DNA from: Bacillota bacterium
GTDB lineage: Bacteria > Bacillota > Clostridia > Acetivibrionales > JANLFN01
Reading direction: 5' to 3'
Length of the DNA stretch: 38,542 bases
NCBI GenBank assembly: GCA_023397675.1
Contig: JAEWTV010000114.1
Coordinates: 1-38,542 of the forward strand
Shown here: positions 16,405-24,678 of the stretch, piece after piece
Numbering within the stretch: position 1 is the first letter of the stretch
Layout of the letters: every line of letters begins with the position of its first letter
The notes under the pieces: model-generated
What the model was told of the DNA's origin: nothing
What the model saw: the letters and a program-made list of their open reading frames with translations, nothing else
Databases searched by the model: none
Position numbers and translations under genes: made by a program

Positions 16405-17676
16405 ATGAAAATGGATCTTTCTGTTTTTAAGAACCAGCCTAAAATTTCAAAGAAAGATTTAACAATGCTTGAGATACTGGGAGTCGTTATTATAGTATGT
16501 GCTCTTGTAGCTTTGCTGATGATACCGAATATAAAATCCTATAATGAAAACAAGGACAACTACGGTAACCTGGAATCACAGGTCAAGGTTGCAGAAACGG
16601 AATACAAGCTTAAGGCAAGCTACGAGAAAAATATCAAGTCAGTTGAAGAAAAGATAAAAACCTTATCAGCATCTTTGCCTCAGTATCTGTCGCAGGAAGA
16701 TATTATACTCACATTAGGAAAATACGCCAAAGATTCAGGATTAAAAATAAATGCAATAGATTTTGAGCAAGCAAAAGAAATGAAACTGGATGATCTTTTA
16801 AATGGAAAAGCATTTGGTTCTGAGGTCGGGCAGCAAAATTCACAGGCATCAGCAAATGCGAGTACAAGCAGCAATCAAACAAGTTCAGCTGCAAATCTGA
16901 ACACAAACAGTAGTTCCAATGCCAGTTCAACAAGTACACCAAATCCATCCATATCAACAAACGGAGGAGTACTTACAGCAGAAGGGATAAAATTAACCTA
17001 TTCTGGTACTTATGATTCCTTATATAAATTCTTAAAATACGTTGAAAGTAATCTAACAAAAGTATGCACTACCGGTATAATTGTTAATTCTCCTGTAAAA
17101 TCAGATAGCTTTACCGGAACAATTTCACTTCTTTACCTAAGTTACAGGGAAAAGGATGATAAGGGCGAGTACAAGCTTGAAACCCCGCAAATCAAAGGAA
17201 AAACTAATCCTTTCAGTACGGGAGCAGGGGATTTGAGCGGTAAAACAGATGATAACAGCAAGGTTTTAGCTGATGCTGGACAGGCATTTGTTATTATGCT
17301 TAATACCTTCAGAGATAATGCGCCAAAGGTAATAATGAATACATACCCAAGAGTCGAAACACAGGTTTCGGAAGATAAAAATGGGACTGTAAAGGGGAAT
17401 TTTACTATAAGTGGAAGTAAAGGCTCATACAGCTACAGCTATACCATAGGTACAAATACCTTTAAAGAGAGCGGAGATTTAAAGCTTCAGGACGGTAAAA
17501 TTATTGTTAAGGTGATTTCACAGCCAAGGGTTTCAGGTGATGACAAGGTAGCTCTTAATATGGATATTCAAAACAATTCGGATGTTTCTGTTGTAATAGA
17601 TGCACCCGAAAGTGACGCTAAAAATCCCAGATTTATATTAGGAAAAACAAACGGTAAAGTAATTCTCAACAGATAG
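16405..17676 (+). CDS. PilO-like alignment-complex protein, enlarged
   Basis: The 423-residue protein has one transmembrane segment (about residues 27-46), then a coiled coil (NYGNLESQVKVAETEYKL) and a first globular domain. A Ser/Asn/Thr-rich low-complexity linker lies at about residues 137-187. A second PilO-like domain (YSGTYDSLYKFLKYVES) is followed by a C-terminal extension of about 170 residues absent from ordinary PilO (about 200 residues). Position after pilM and pilN supports PilO function. The extension is unassigned and presumably lies outside the membrane. GAGGAG lies 10 nt before the ATG. Confidence 0.82.
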   Translation: MKMDLSVFKNQPKISKKDLTMLEILGVVIIVCALVALLMIPNIKSYNENKDNYGNLESQVKVAETEYKLKASYEKNIKSVEEKIKTLSASLPQYLSQEDIILTLGKYAKDSGLKINAIDFEQAKEMKLDDLLNGKAFGSEVGQQNSQASANASTSSNQTSSAANLNTNSSSNASSTSTPNPSISTNGGVLTAEGIKLTYSGTYDSLYKFLKYVESNLTKVCTTGIIVNSPVKSDSFTGTISLLYLSYREKDDKGEYKLETPQIKGKTNPFSTGAGDLSGKTDDNSKVLADAGQAFVIMLNTFRDNAPKVIMNTYPRVETQVSEDKNGTVKGNFTISGSKGSYSYSYTIGTNTFKESGDLKLQDGKIIVKVISQPRVSGDDKVALNMDIQNNSDVSVVIDAPESDAKNPRFILGKTNGKVILNR

Positions 17677-17701
17677 AAAAAATCAGAGGGGTAAATAATT
17701 T

Positions 17702-18475
17702 ATGACCGCCAAAATAAAAGGGAATAAAGGATTTACACTTGTAGAAATAATTGTTGCTCTTGCTATATTGGCACTTTTGTCAGGTACTTTGCTTCAGGTA
17801 TTTGTATTGTCCACAGATATGAATTCACGAGCAGATGATATGGATAGAGCTAATGTTCTGGCAACAAGTATAGCTGAGAATTTTAAATCAGGTGCTAATG
17901 CAATAGATTTTTTTAATGGTCAGAGTGTAAGCGTCTTTAGCGCTGCGGAATTTACTAATACAGGTAGTTTGCGACAATATACAAAACGATATCCGGATGA
18001 TTGGGATGTTACAGATGTTACATCTCCACGAGCATTCACACTGACGGCACAAGTAGAACGTATTTCAAATACTGCTGGAGGTAATCCTGTTTTTTCACCT
18101 TCAATTGATATCAGTGCTCCAATTGATACAATTAACCCGGAAAAAAACAGCTTTCTTTTAGGTCCGGCTCAAGCTGGCCTTAGTGGTAGTGATGGACGTA
18201 TTGGGGTAAGAATTGATTACCCGGGTACTGGTCACTATAATATATCTTTTACAAACAATACAGGCGTACCGGTAGATTTATATGTTTTTGGTGCAGACTA
18301 TAATTCTGTTACGTTGACACCTTTAGCGGGAGAATCAACAATCAGGTACATACCTGATGATTTACAAAATACAGCTGCAAATCTGGCAGAGTATAGATTA
18401 ACAATAACTATTGTAAGGATTAGTGATGGGGTTCAGCTGTGCAGCTATAGTGTAAGTAAATACATTGCACAATGA
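17702..18475 (+). CDS. Large minor prepilin
   Basis: The 257-residue protein has leader MTAKIKGNKG followed by FTLVEIIVALAILALLSGTLLQVF with Glu at +5. The mature part is beta-rich and contains SDGRIGVRIDYPGTGHYNISFTN and a hydrophobic C-terminus. It resembles large PilV/GspI-type minor pilins only in the N-terminal third; the rest I do not recognise. It lies between pilO and the giant PilX-like gene, the usual place for tip-complex minor pilins. Confidence 0.87.
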   Translation: MTAKIKGNKGFTLVEIIVALAILALLSGTLLQVFVLSTDMNSRADDMDRANVLATSIAENFKSGANAIDFFNGQSVSVFSAAEFTNTGSLRQYTKRYPDDWDVTDVTSPRAFTLTAQVERISNTAGGNPVFSPSIDISAPIDTINPEKNSFLLGPAQAGLSGSDGRIGVRIDYPGTGHYNISFTNNTGVPVDLYVFGADYNSVTLTPLAGESTIRYIPDDLQNTAANLAEYRLTITIVRISDGVQLCSYSVSKYIAQ

Positions 18476-18489
18476 TAGGAGATGAGTAA

Positions 18490-21042
18490 GTGATCAAAAC
18501 AGGAAAATTATTAAAAGATAATAAGGGTTCTGCCTTGATCATGGTTTTTTCAGTTGTTCTTTTGCTTGTGTCCTTTGGAACAATAACGCTGTTAGCCGGA
18601 GTCTCCAATTCACAAATGGGTGCACGTTACAGAAATTGGTCCCAGGAGTATTATGAGGTGGATCAAAAAGCTGAAAATTATGTTACAGAGATTGATAAGG
18701 TTTTGAATGATGCCGAGAATTACACAAGAGAGTATTTTAAAAATGAGGTTTACAGTATTGATCCCGAAGGGTCATCCAATTTAGAAAAAATACCGGCTGT
18801 CTTTTCTGGTATTCAAGACTTAATATATAAATACTGGAATGATGATTTGTGTAAGGGTTTACCAGAAAATCATACTCAAGAAGAAGCTGAAGCGTATTTC
18901 CGCTCAAAAACATATATAGATAACTTGAAGCCTTTTATAAATGAAGGTTTTAAAAAGTTATACTATTATTATGTAACACAAATGTTTAATGAAACTAATT
19001 TAAATGATTTAATAAAGAAAATGAATAGTGGTGATAAATATAAAAGTCAGCCTAATAAAGATGAACTAATGGTAAAAAGTACTGTAAAAACCTCTGGATA
19101 TGGCTCATGGAGTGAAATGCCGACATATGATATAGATGAACAAAAATTGACAGTTGATATTAAGGCATCTTTATTAGATAACACTACACTTAATACCTAT
19201 AAAATGGTTAATGCTCAGCTAACAGTAAGGCTCCCTGAATATCAAACAATCACTCAAACAAGAATGGTCCCCCTTAGGACTAACCCTATTTGGACAAACG
19301 CTATAACAGCAGCAGGCAGTATATATTTTGATGGTTTTGAACAGGTAAATATATATGGTGATCTGTTCGCAGCAGACAAGAACGCACAGACAGATTCAGG
19401 CACTACCGCAGGATTAGACGACAGTCTGACTGAATACCAGGACAATGGTATTGTGAGCCATGGCGCAAATGTTCAGGTATATGGAAATATTTATTCCAGA
19501 GGAGATGTTCATGTAGTAAAGGATAATACTGCTAATTATGATACCCATTCGTATGGGAGCATAACAGTAAATAAATACGATACGGCTAAATCACCTATTG
19601 ATGCAAAGAAATTGGCTTTTGTAGATAAGAATACCAGTTATAATTTACAGAATTATTACTTAAAGCCCCTTGGTAAAAATATCTTAAAAAATGATATTGA
19701 GAGCTTCATTCCAAAATATGCACAGGATGGTGCTATATATAATACGAGGGATGAAGATGGTAATTTACCCTCTTATATACCTTTTATATACCCTGACACA
19801 ATTGGGGGAAATGTATACTGTAACAGTCTTACCATTGACGAGGGCTGTAATAACGCAAATATAAAAGTTAACGGTCATTTAACCATGCGTGATGACATTC
19901 ATAATGATGGTACTTCATCAGATATAACTCTTAATGGTAACCTTATTGGTATAAGTAGTGAGTCAGATAAATATGGCAACCCAAATGCCAGTAGTTCTGT
20001 AACCAATAACCAACCAAGGTCGAGTAATATATCATTGAACGGAAATATTATTGTTCCGGGAGAAACATACCTTAAATTTGATGACTACAGCAGGAAAGAT
20101 GAATTACATCTTTCAGCACCATTTTATTATCAAACAGGTATAAGTGTCGGGTCATGGGGGAAAGACTATGAAATTTACAGAGAAGGTTTTAGTACAAAGT
20201 TAGCAGGAGAATACGATAGTCAATTTGGATTATATTTTAGGAATGGTACTGTAAAGCCCTTCAATTTTTTCGATGGCTATAATTCAGAAAATTCAGAAAA
20301 AGTTGAACACATTCAAAAATTTCTAATCTCACAAACTACTATAGATACAAGCATGAATGTATTAAATCAGGTTGAAGGCTATGTCCTGGGAACGGTAATT
20401 GCCAAGGCAGGTACAAGTCCATATTCAAGTGCTATAAAGGTTTCTAATACGGGGGCGAATAGTGCAGCGTTTAGTGAGCTTTCCCAAAATAGTGTTCTTA
20501 CCTCTATTATGAATGCAAAAACTATTGGACTGGGGTATAGCACAAATTCAAAGTCAGTGAAAGCCGCCAATAGTTTCGGCGATTATGTTAACAAGAATGC
20601 ATTATCCAGTAGACAAAACATTATATACTATGATTCGGATGATGAGTTGGTATTAAATAGTACAACGAACGGTATTATATATGCCGAAGGAAATTTAAAG
20701 ATAACCGGCAATGGAACGTTTAATGGCATTGTCTATACTGAAGGCAATTTAACTATAACCGACAATGGAAAGTTTTATGGTACACTTATCTGCGAAGGCA
20801 ACGTTACTATTGAAGATCGCCCCACAATAACTTACAGTGAAGCTGAAATAAAAAAATGTTTAATTTCAAATAATTCTCTAAGGGAATTTTTTAAGCCGGG
20901 AGAAAGCGGTCAGGAAACATATGTTGATGAATCAAGCATAGATGGCATTTTTAAAACTACTAATGTTATGAGAAGGTACACCATAAATCAGTGGAGAGAA
21001 GAACAAGTACCGCTAAATAATACAAATGGAACAGGACAATAA
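18490..21042 (+). CDS. Giant PilX/GspK-like minor pilin with repetitive beta-rich domain
   Basis: The 850-residue protein starts at GTG 18490 behind AGGAGATG. Its N-terminus KDNKGSALIMVFSVVLLLVSFG is a PilX_N-type prepilin segment. Cleavage after Gly would leave Ser at +1 and no Glu at +5, as in GspK-class tip pseudopilins. The C-terminal half carries repeated short motifs, for example NGNLIG, NGNIIVPG, AEGNLKITGNGTFNG, TEGNLTITDNGKFYG and CEGNVTIED. These suggest a right-handed beta-helix or bactofilin-like stack. Typical PilX/GspK proteins have 150-350 residues, so this one is far longer. As last gene of the operon it is a good candidate for the pilus tip, possibly an adhesin; this role is inference. 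Confidence 0.8.
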   Translation: MIKTGKLLKDNKGSALIMVFSVVLLLVSFGTITLLAGVSNSQMGARYRNWSQEYYEVDQKAENYVTEIDKVLNDAENYTREYFKNEVYSIDPEGSSNLEKIPAVFSGIQDLIYKYWNDDLCKGLPENHTQEEAEAYFRSKTYIDNLKPFINEGFKKLYYYYVTQMFNETNLNDLIKKMNSGDKYKSQPNKDELMVKSTVKTSGYGSWSEMPTYDIDEQKLTVDIKASLLDNTTLNTYKMVNAQLTVRLPEYQTITQTRMVPLRTNPIWTNAITAAGSIYFDGFEQVNIYGDLFAADKNAQTDSGTTAGLDDSLTEYQDNGIVSHGANVQVYGNIYSRGDVHVVKDNTANYDTHSYGSITVNKYDTAKSPIDAKKLAFVDKNTSYNLQNYYLKPLGKNILKNDIESFIPKYAQDGAIYNTRDEDGNLPSYIPFIYPDTIGGNVYCNSLTIDEGCNNANIKVNGHLTMRDDIHNDGTSSDITLNGNLIGISSESDKYGNPNASSSVTNNQPRSSNISLNGNIIVPGETYLKFDDYSRKDELHLSAPFYYQTGISVGSWGKDYEIYREGFSTKLAGEYDSQFGLYFRNGTVKPFNFFDGYNSENSEKVEHIQKFLISQTTIDTSMNVLNQVEGYVLGTVIAKAGTSPYSSAIKVSNTGANSAAFSELSQNSVLTSIMNAKTIGLGYSTNSKSVKAANSFGDYVNKNALSSRQNIIYYDSDDELVLNSTTNGIIYAEGNLKITGNGTFNGIVYTEGNLTITDNGKFYGTLICEGNVTIEDRPTITYSEAEIKKCLISNNSLREFFKPGESGQETYVDESSIDGIFKTTNVMRRYTINQWREEQVPLNNTNGTGQ

Positions 21043-21074
21043 TTCATAATATTGTTTATTTATATGGGTAATTA

Positions 21075-21083
21075 TGATATAAT
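21075..21083 (+). promoter_or_regulatory. Extended -10 promoter of the PA14 gene
   Basis: TGATATAAT at 21075-21083 is a perfect extended -10 element (TGnTATAAT) in the 169-nt gap after the pilus operon. It leaves a leader of about 120 nt with no recognised riboswitch. Confidence 0.6.
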
Positions 21084-21211
21084 TAGATAATAACACTGAA
21101 TTTTCACACTTTACATATTATATTCAAGTAATAAAGCAGCTTTTGTTACATTTTTATGACTGGTATTATGTATGCTACGAATAGATATCTTTTTGTCTGG
21201 GGGTATATTTT

Positions 21212-23311
21212 ATGAAGAAAATATCATTACTTTTGGTGCTTGCGCTGCTCATTTCAGTAATTATGATTCCGGTTACTGTTTCAGCCGAGACAGGCAGTGG
21301 AACAGGGCTTAGTGCAAAGTACTACAATACCAAGGATTTAACCGGAAATTATGTTGACAGAATTGATCAGACGATTAATTTCAACTGGGGTTATAATTCA
21401 CCAGGCAATAATATTAATTCAGATAATTTTTCAATACAATGGACAGGCCAGGTTCAACCGCTATATAGTGAAGAATATACTTTCTATACATATTCAGATG
21501 ATGGTGTAAGGCTATGGGTTAATGGTCAGCAGTTAATTAACAATTGGACTGGCCATGCAGCTACTGAAGATTCTGGAAAGATAACATTAGTAGCCGGACA
21601 AAAATATGACATAAAGCTTCAATACTTTGATTCTGCTGAAGCGGCACGTATCAGCCTGTCATGGAAAAGCAACAGCCAGGCAAAACAAGTTATTCCACAA
21701 ACACAGTTATATCCTAAAATAGTATCATTAGCCGGAGATAATCCCTTTGATTATGCGGTTTTCTCTGATAATAACATCACATTTAATGGCAGCAAAAACT
21801 ATGTAGAAGGTTCTGCTCATGCCAACGGCAGTTTTACAGCTAATGGGGGACTTACAGTAACAGAAAATGTTGAAGCAAAATATTTTACTTTAAATGGTAA
21901 AAATGACTTTGGTGAACAAATTATTACTTCTGAAAAAATAGATATTAATAAAGTTCCCAGCTATATAACTGAACAGTTAAAGTTAACTGATCCTTTAAAT
22001 GGTGAGCAAAATTTCCATTCAGATAAAATAAAGTTAAATAAATCACTCTATATTAATGGAGGTGCTATATTTGATGCACCATCCTTTGAAGGCGTAGGGA
22101 CTATTAAGACTACAGGGAATATCATTTTTAACGGAAGCACCAACTATAATTCTGGCAATGACGATGTTTGTTTCTATTCACAAAACGGCGATATAATTAT
22201 AAATGGTTCGGGTTCTACAATATATGGTACATTATATGCACCAAACGGATCTATCATATTTAATGGTTCAAATGTTAAAGTATATGGCGCAGTAATAGGA
22301 AAATACATTAACCTTAACGGCGGTATAAGTGTTTATCCTAAAAAAAATGAAGTAAGTGACAGCTTTAAAATTGTAAGCGGTGATGAATCTGGAAACCCTG
22401 GAGTATTAGCTGTTAAAAAGGATATGCAGGGTAATTTACTTGATAAGGAAAAAGTTATAAAGATTGTCTTTTCTACAGACACCGAAGTGAGTAAAATGAA
22501 AATAAACCTTGTAGCAGACGCGGGATTTACACTTCCGGAAAAGGTTAAAGTAATTAATATAAAGGACCCAGAAAAGGTTAAGGCAATTAACACAGAGGAT
22601 CTGGAAAAGGTTAAGGCAATTAAAACAATGGACATGGAAAAGTTTATGGCCATTAATACAGAGGATATCGAAGTAACAGTAGATAAAAACGGCTGTATAC
22701 TGATAGATAAAGCTCTGGGAAAAGGAAATTATGAAATACCAATTACTTTTAAAATAAGCGATAATATCCAAGAATCTGCAAAGGTTGGCTTTGCTTCAAA
22801 GGACTCCATTATTCTAATGGATAGTAAGGGTACAGTGACTAAGAAATATGATTCTGAGGGTAATGTTCAGGTAAGGGTTTTGGCAGCAGATCTTGCTATA
22901 GATGCTGAAGCAGCTAAATATGCTGTAGTAAGAGGATCAAGCACTAAAATGATAATGGATTTCAGAATAAGTAATGATAATACAACTATCAACGATATCA
23001 CCTTTGATGTTACTGGTTTGGAAAGCTATAACTATAAAGATATTAATTATAAAAAAACCAAAATAACCAGAGTGGCCGATAATAAAACGGTTTGGACCAG
23101 TGGTCCGTTACCATCTAATCTGCTTAAGGGAGCATATAAGGTAGAGCTCGAAACTACTTTTTTAGGTGATATTAAAGATAATACAAAATGGGAAGTTTTT
23201 ATCAAAGGCATTAATATAACAGATAACACAAGTAGTAATGTAAATTTCGGTCCTTTTAAACCTGCCAGCCCGGTAGAGATAACGATTGTTGCGCCACCAA
23301 AGATGCACTAA
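21212..23311 (+). CDS. Secreted PA14-domain surface protein
   Basis: The 699-residue protein has a signal peptide (KKISLLLVLALLISVIMIPVTVSA, cleaved near residue 25). A PA14 domain follows at about residues 30-170, with YTFYTYSDDGVRLWVNGQ as its hallmark. PA14 domains often bind carbohydrate. A beta-helix-like region (about 175-375) has repeated FNGSxxY and NGSIIFNGS motifs similar to those of the giant pilin upstream. Four 11-residue tandem repeats occur near residues 443-486, then probable Ig-like domains. No LPXTG, dockerin or S-layer motif was seen. GGGGG precedes the ATG. It has its own promoter and terminator but adjoins the pilus operon, so it may be a pilus-linked or matrix adhesin (inference). 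Confidence 0.85.
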   Translation: MKKISLLLVLALLISVIMIPVTVSAETGSGTGLSAKYYNTKDLTGNYVDRIDQTINFNWGYNSPGNNINSDNFSIQWTGQVQPLYSEEYTFYTYSDDGVRLWVNGQQLINNWTGHAATEDSGKITLVAGQKYDIKLQYFDSAEAARISLSWKSNSQAKQVIPQTQLYPKIVSLAGDNPFDYAVFSDNNITFNGSKNYVEGSAHANGSFTANGGLTVTENVEAKYFTLNGKNDFGEQIITSEKIDINKVPSYITEQLKLTDPLNGEQNFHSDKIKLNKSLYINGGAIFDAPSFEGVGTIKTTGNIIFNGSTNYNSGNDDVCFYSQNGDIIINGSGSTIYGTLYAPNGSIIFNGSNVKVYGAVIGKYINLNGGISVYPKKNEVSDSFKIVSGDESGNPGVLAVKKDMQGNLLDKEKVIKIVFSTDTEVSKMKINLVADAGFTLPEKVKVINIKDPEKVKAINTEDLEKVKAIKTMDMEKFMAINTEDIEVTVDKNGCILIDKALGKGNYEIPITFKISDNIQESAKVGFASKDSIILMDSKGTVTKKYDSEGNVQVRVLAADLAIDAEAAKYAVVRGSSTKMIMDFRISNDNTTINDITFDVTGLESYNYKDINYKKTKITRVADNKTVWTSGPLPSNLLKGAYKVELETTFLGDIKDNTKWEVFIKGINITDNTSSNVNFGPFKPASPVEITIVAPPKMH
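22538..22669 (+). repeat. Four 33-bp tandem repeats within the PA14 gene
   Basis: Units start at 22538, 22571, 22604 and 22637. Each encodes an 11-residue variant of EKVKAINTEDL: EKVKVINIKDP, EKVKAINTEDL, EKVKAIKTMDM and EKFMAINTEDI. The units differ at several bases, so they are not a fresh duplication, but array length could still vary between strains. Confidence 0.9.
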
Positions 23312-23316
23312 AAACC

Positions 23317-23345
23317 AAAGCCCTTCATTTGAAGGGCTTTATTTA
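23317..23345 (+). terminator. Terminator of the PA14 gene
   Basis: AAAGCCCTTC (23317-23326), loop ATTT, GAAGGGCTTT (23331-23340) is a perfect 10-bp stem. The short T-rich tail and 5 nt distance from the stop codon fit an intrinsic terminator. Confidence 0.85.
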
Positions 23346-23411
23346 TGTAGAAAATATAAAACAACCTTTATTTTTCCACATTATATATATATAATAAAAA
23401 CAAGCTTGTCA

Positions 23412-23500
23412 GTGTACAGTGTACAATTTACAATGTACAGTTAAGAGCAAAGCCAAGATGAAACAGTTTACAGTTTACAATGTACAATTTACAGTTAAAA
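23412..23500. repeat. Two clusters of heptanucleotide repeats (RTTTACA family)
   Basis: Cluster 1 (23412-23446) reads GTGTACA, GTGTACA, ATTTACA, ATGTACA, GTTAAGA in strict 7-nt steps. Cluster 2 (23466-23500) reads GTTTACA, GTTTACA, ATGTACA, ATTTACA, GTTAAAA. Both end in GTTAARA. They lie in the non-coding gap between the PA14 terminator and the endonuclease gene. The same family recurs at 37699 and 37865. Confidence 0.9.
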
Positions 23501-23571
23501 AGAATGAAAAGATAAAGAATAATGAAAAATAGTTAAGAGCAATAGAATAAAACATAAAGGATGGAGTTTAG

Positions 23572-24420
23572 ATGATAAGATTCGGACCTTCCGGAAACTC
23601 AGACATATTCTATGAACAGGGACATAAATCCTCTGTTGAAATGCCTGCATGGCTTAAGAATATGGGACTTGATGCATATGAGTACCAGTGCAGCAAGGGC
23701 GTTAAAATAGGTGAAGGAACTGCAAAACAAATAGGTGATGAAGCTGCAAAAAGTGGTGTACAGCTCAGTATTCATGCACCTTACTATATAAATATGGCAA
23801 GTGTGGAAGAGGACAAAAGGATAAATTCAATAGGTTATATAATGCAGACGCTTAATGCAGCGCGCTGGATGGGTGCAAAAAGAATAGTTGTTCATATGGG
23901 ATCAGCCAGCAAGGTGGACAGAAAATGGGCGCTTGATACAGCTATTGGAGTTTTGAAACATACGATTGAACAGGCTGATGAAGCCGGTTTTGGAGATATT
24001 CTTATATGCCCTGAAGTATTGGGTAAGCTTAACCAGCTTGGTTCTCTCGAAGAAATAATCGAAATGTGCAAAATAGATGACAGGCTTATTCCTACGATAG
24101 ATTTTGGACATTTACACTGCAGGGGAATGGGCTGCCTTAATTCACCAGAAGATTTTATGGAGGTTATAAATACACTTGAAAATTCGTTGGGCGAATATAG
24201 GACAAAAAACCTGCATGTCCATTTCAGCAGGATTGAGTTCACCGTGGGCGGGGAAAAAAGGCACTGGTCTATGAATGATACCCAATTTGGGCCTGAGTTT
24301 TCACACCTTGCACAGGTACTGGTTAAAAAGAAGCTGGAGCCTGTAATTATATGTGAGTCTAGAGAAACCATGGCGGAAGACGCACTGAAGATGAAGAAGA
24401 TATATGAGGCATTGTTATAA
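23572..24420 (+). CDS. Endonuclease IV family TIM-barrel protein (AP endonuclease)
   Basis: The 282-residue protein is the normal length for endonuclease IV (Nfo), which cleaves DNA at abasic sites using three zinc ions. Metal-ligand positions are recognisable in order: H68 (SIHAPYY), H108 (VVHMGS), E148, D177 and H180 (IDFGH), H215 (LHVHFS), H231 and E262 (ICES). The region that in E. coli Nfo reads Asp-x-His here reads E-K-R-H, so one zinc ligand may be Glu or displaced. A related sugar isomerase-like TIM barrel is possible. GGATGGAG precedes the ATG. It stands alone, flanked by repeat-bearing gaps on both sides. Confidence 0.82.
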   Translation: MIRFGPSGNSDIFYEQGHKSSVEMPAWLKNMGLDAYEYQCSKGVKIGEGTAKQIGDEAAKSGVQLSIHAPYYINMASVEEDKRINSIGYIMQTLNAARWMGAKRIVVHMGSASKVDRKWALDTAIGVLKHTIEQADEAGFGDILICPEVLGKLNQLGSLEEIIEMCKIDDRLIPTIDFGHLHCRGMGCLNSPEDFMEVINTLENSLGEYRTKNLHVHFSRIEFTVGGEKRHWSMNDTQFGPEFSHLAQVLVKKKLEPVIICESRETMAEDALKMKKIYEALL

Positions 24421-24432
24421 GTGTTATTAAAG

Positions 24433-24648
24433 GCATTTTGAGGTTTTATTTTTTTCTAGAACAGACGTGTTTCAGGTCTATATCCTGTAAATTCAGCTTG
24501 GGCAAATTCAAACTCGATGAATAATTATATAATTAATTTTCAGGTAATTATTCATCTCAAACAGTGAATTTGCTGATCCTCGCTCAGATTAACAGGCTAT
24601 ACGAACCTTTCACACAAAGTTCTTTCAAAAAATAAAACCACAAAATGC
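24433..24648. repeat. Long nested inverted-repeat element, copy A (possible structured RNA)
   Basis: Outer arms 24433-24462 and 24619-24648 are complementary at 26 of 30 positions (GCATTTTG, GGTTTTATTTTTT and AGAAC blocks). Inside lie TATATCCTGT against ACAGGCTATA (24479-24488 with 24592-24601), GCAAATTC against GAATTTGC (24502-24509 with 24566-24573) and GAATAATTA against TAATTATTC (24519-24527 with 24545-24553). A second copy lies at 37895-38100 with a conserved core but different outer arms. The element fills the gap between the endonuclease IV gene and aroQ. Confidence 0.88.
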
Positions 24649-24656
24649 TATACAAT
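24646..24656 (+). promoter_or_regulatory. Possible -10 region of the aroQ operon
   Basis: TGCTATACAAT overlaps the right end of repeat copy A and lies about 23 nt before the aroQ start. It resembles an extended -10 (TGnTATACA), but no good -35 is visible. Confidence 0.35.
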
Positions 24657-24678
24657 AAATTTTAATTCGGAGGGTAAA

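Noticed and set aside
23412..23500. Possible CRISPR-like array
   Set aside because: The units are contiguous 7-mers without unique spacers, and no cas genes are in the window.
23892..24371. 159-residue open frame antisense to the endonuclease IV gene
   Set aside because: It lacks a ribosome binding site and recognisable protein features, and lies entirely within a conserved gene. The same applies to long antisense frames at 12973-13452, 11694-12134 and 34077-34664.
24433..24648. Interpretation of the inverted-repeat element as a retron msr-msd or 6S RNA
   Set aside because: No reverse transcriptase gene is nearby, and two similar copies with divergent outer arms at unrelated loci do not fit a 6S RNA gene; the family remains unassigned.
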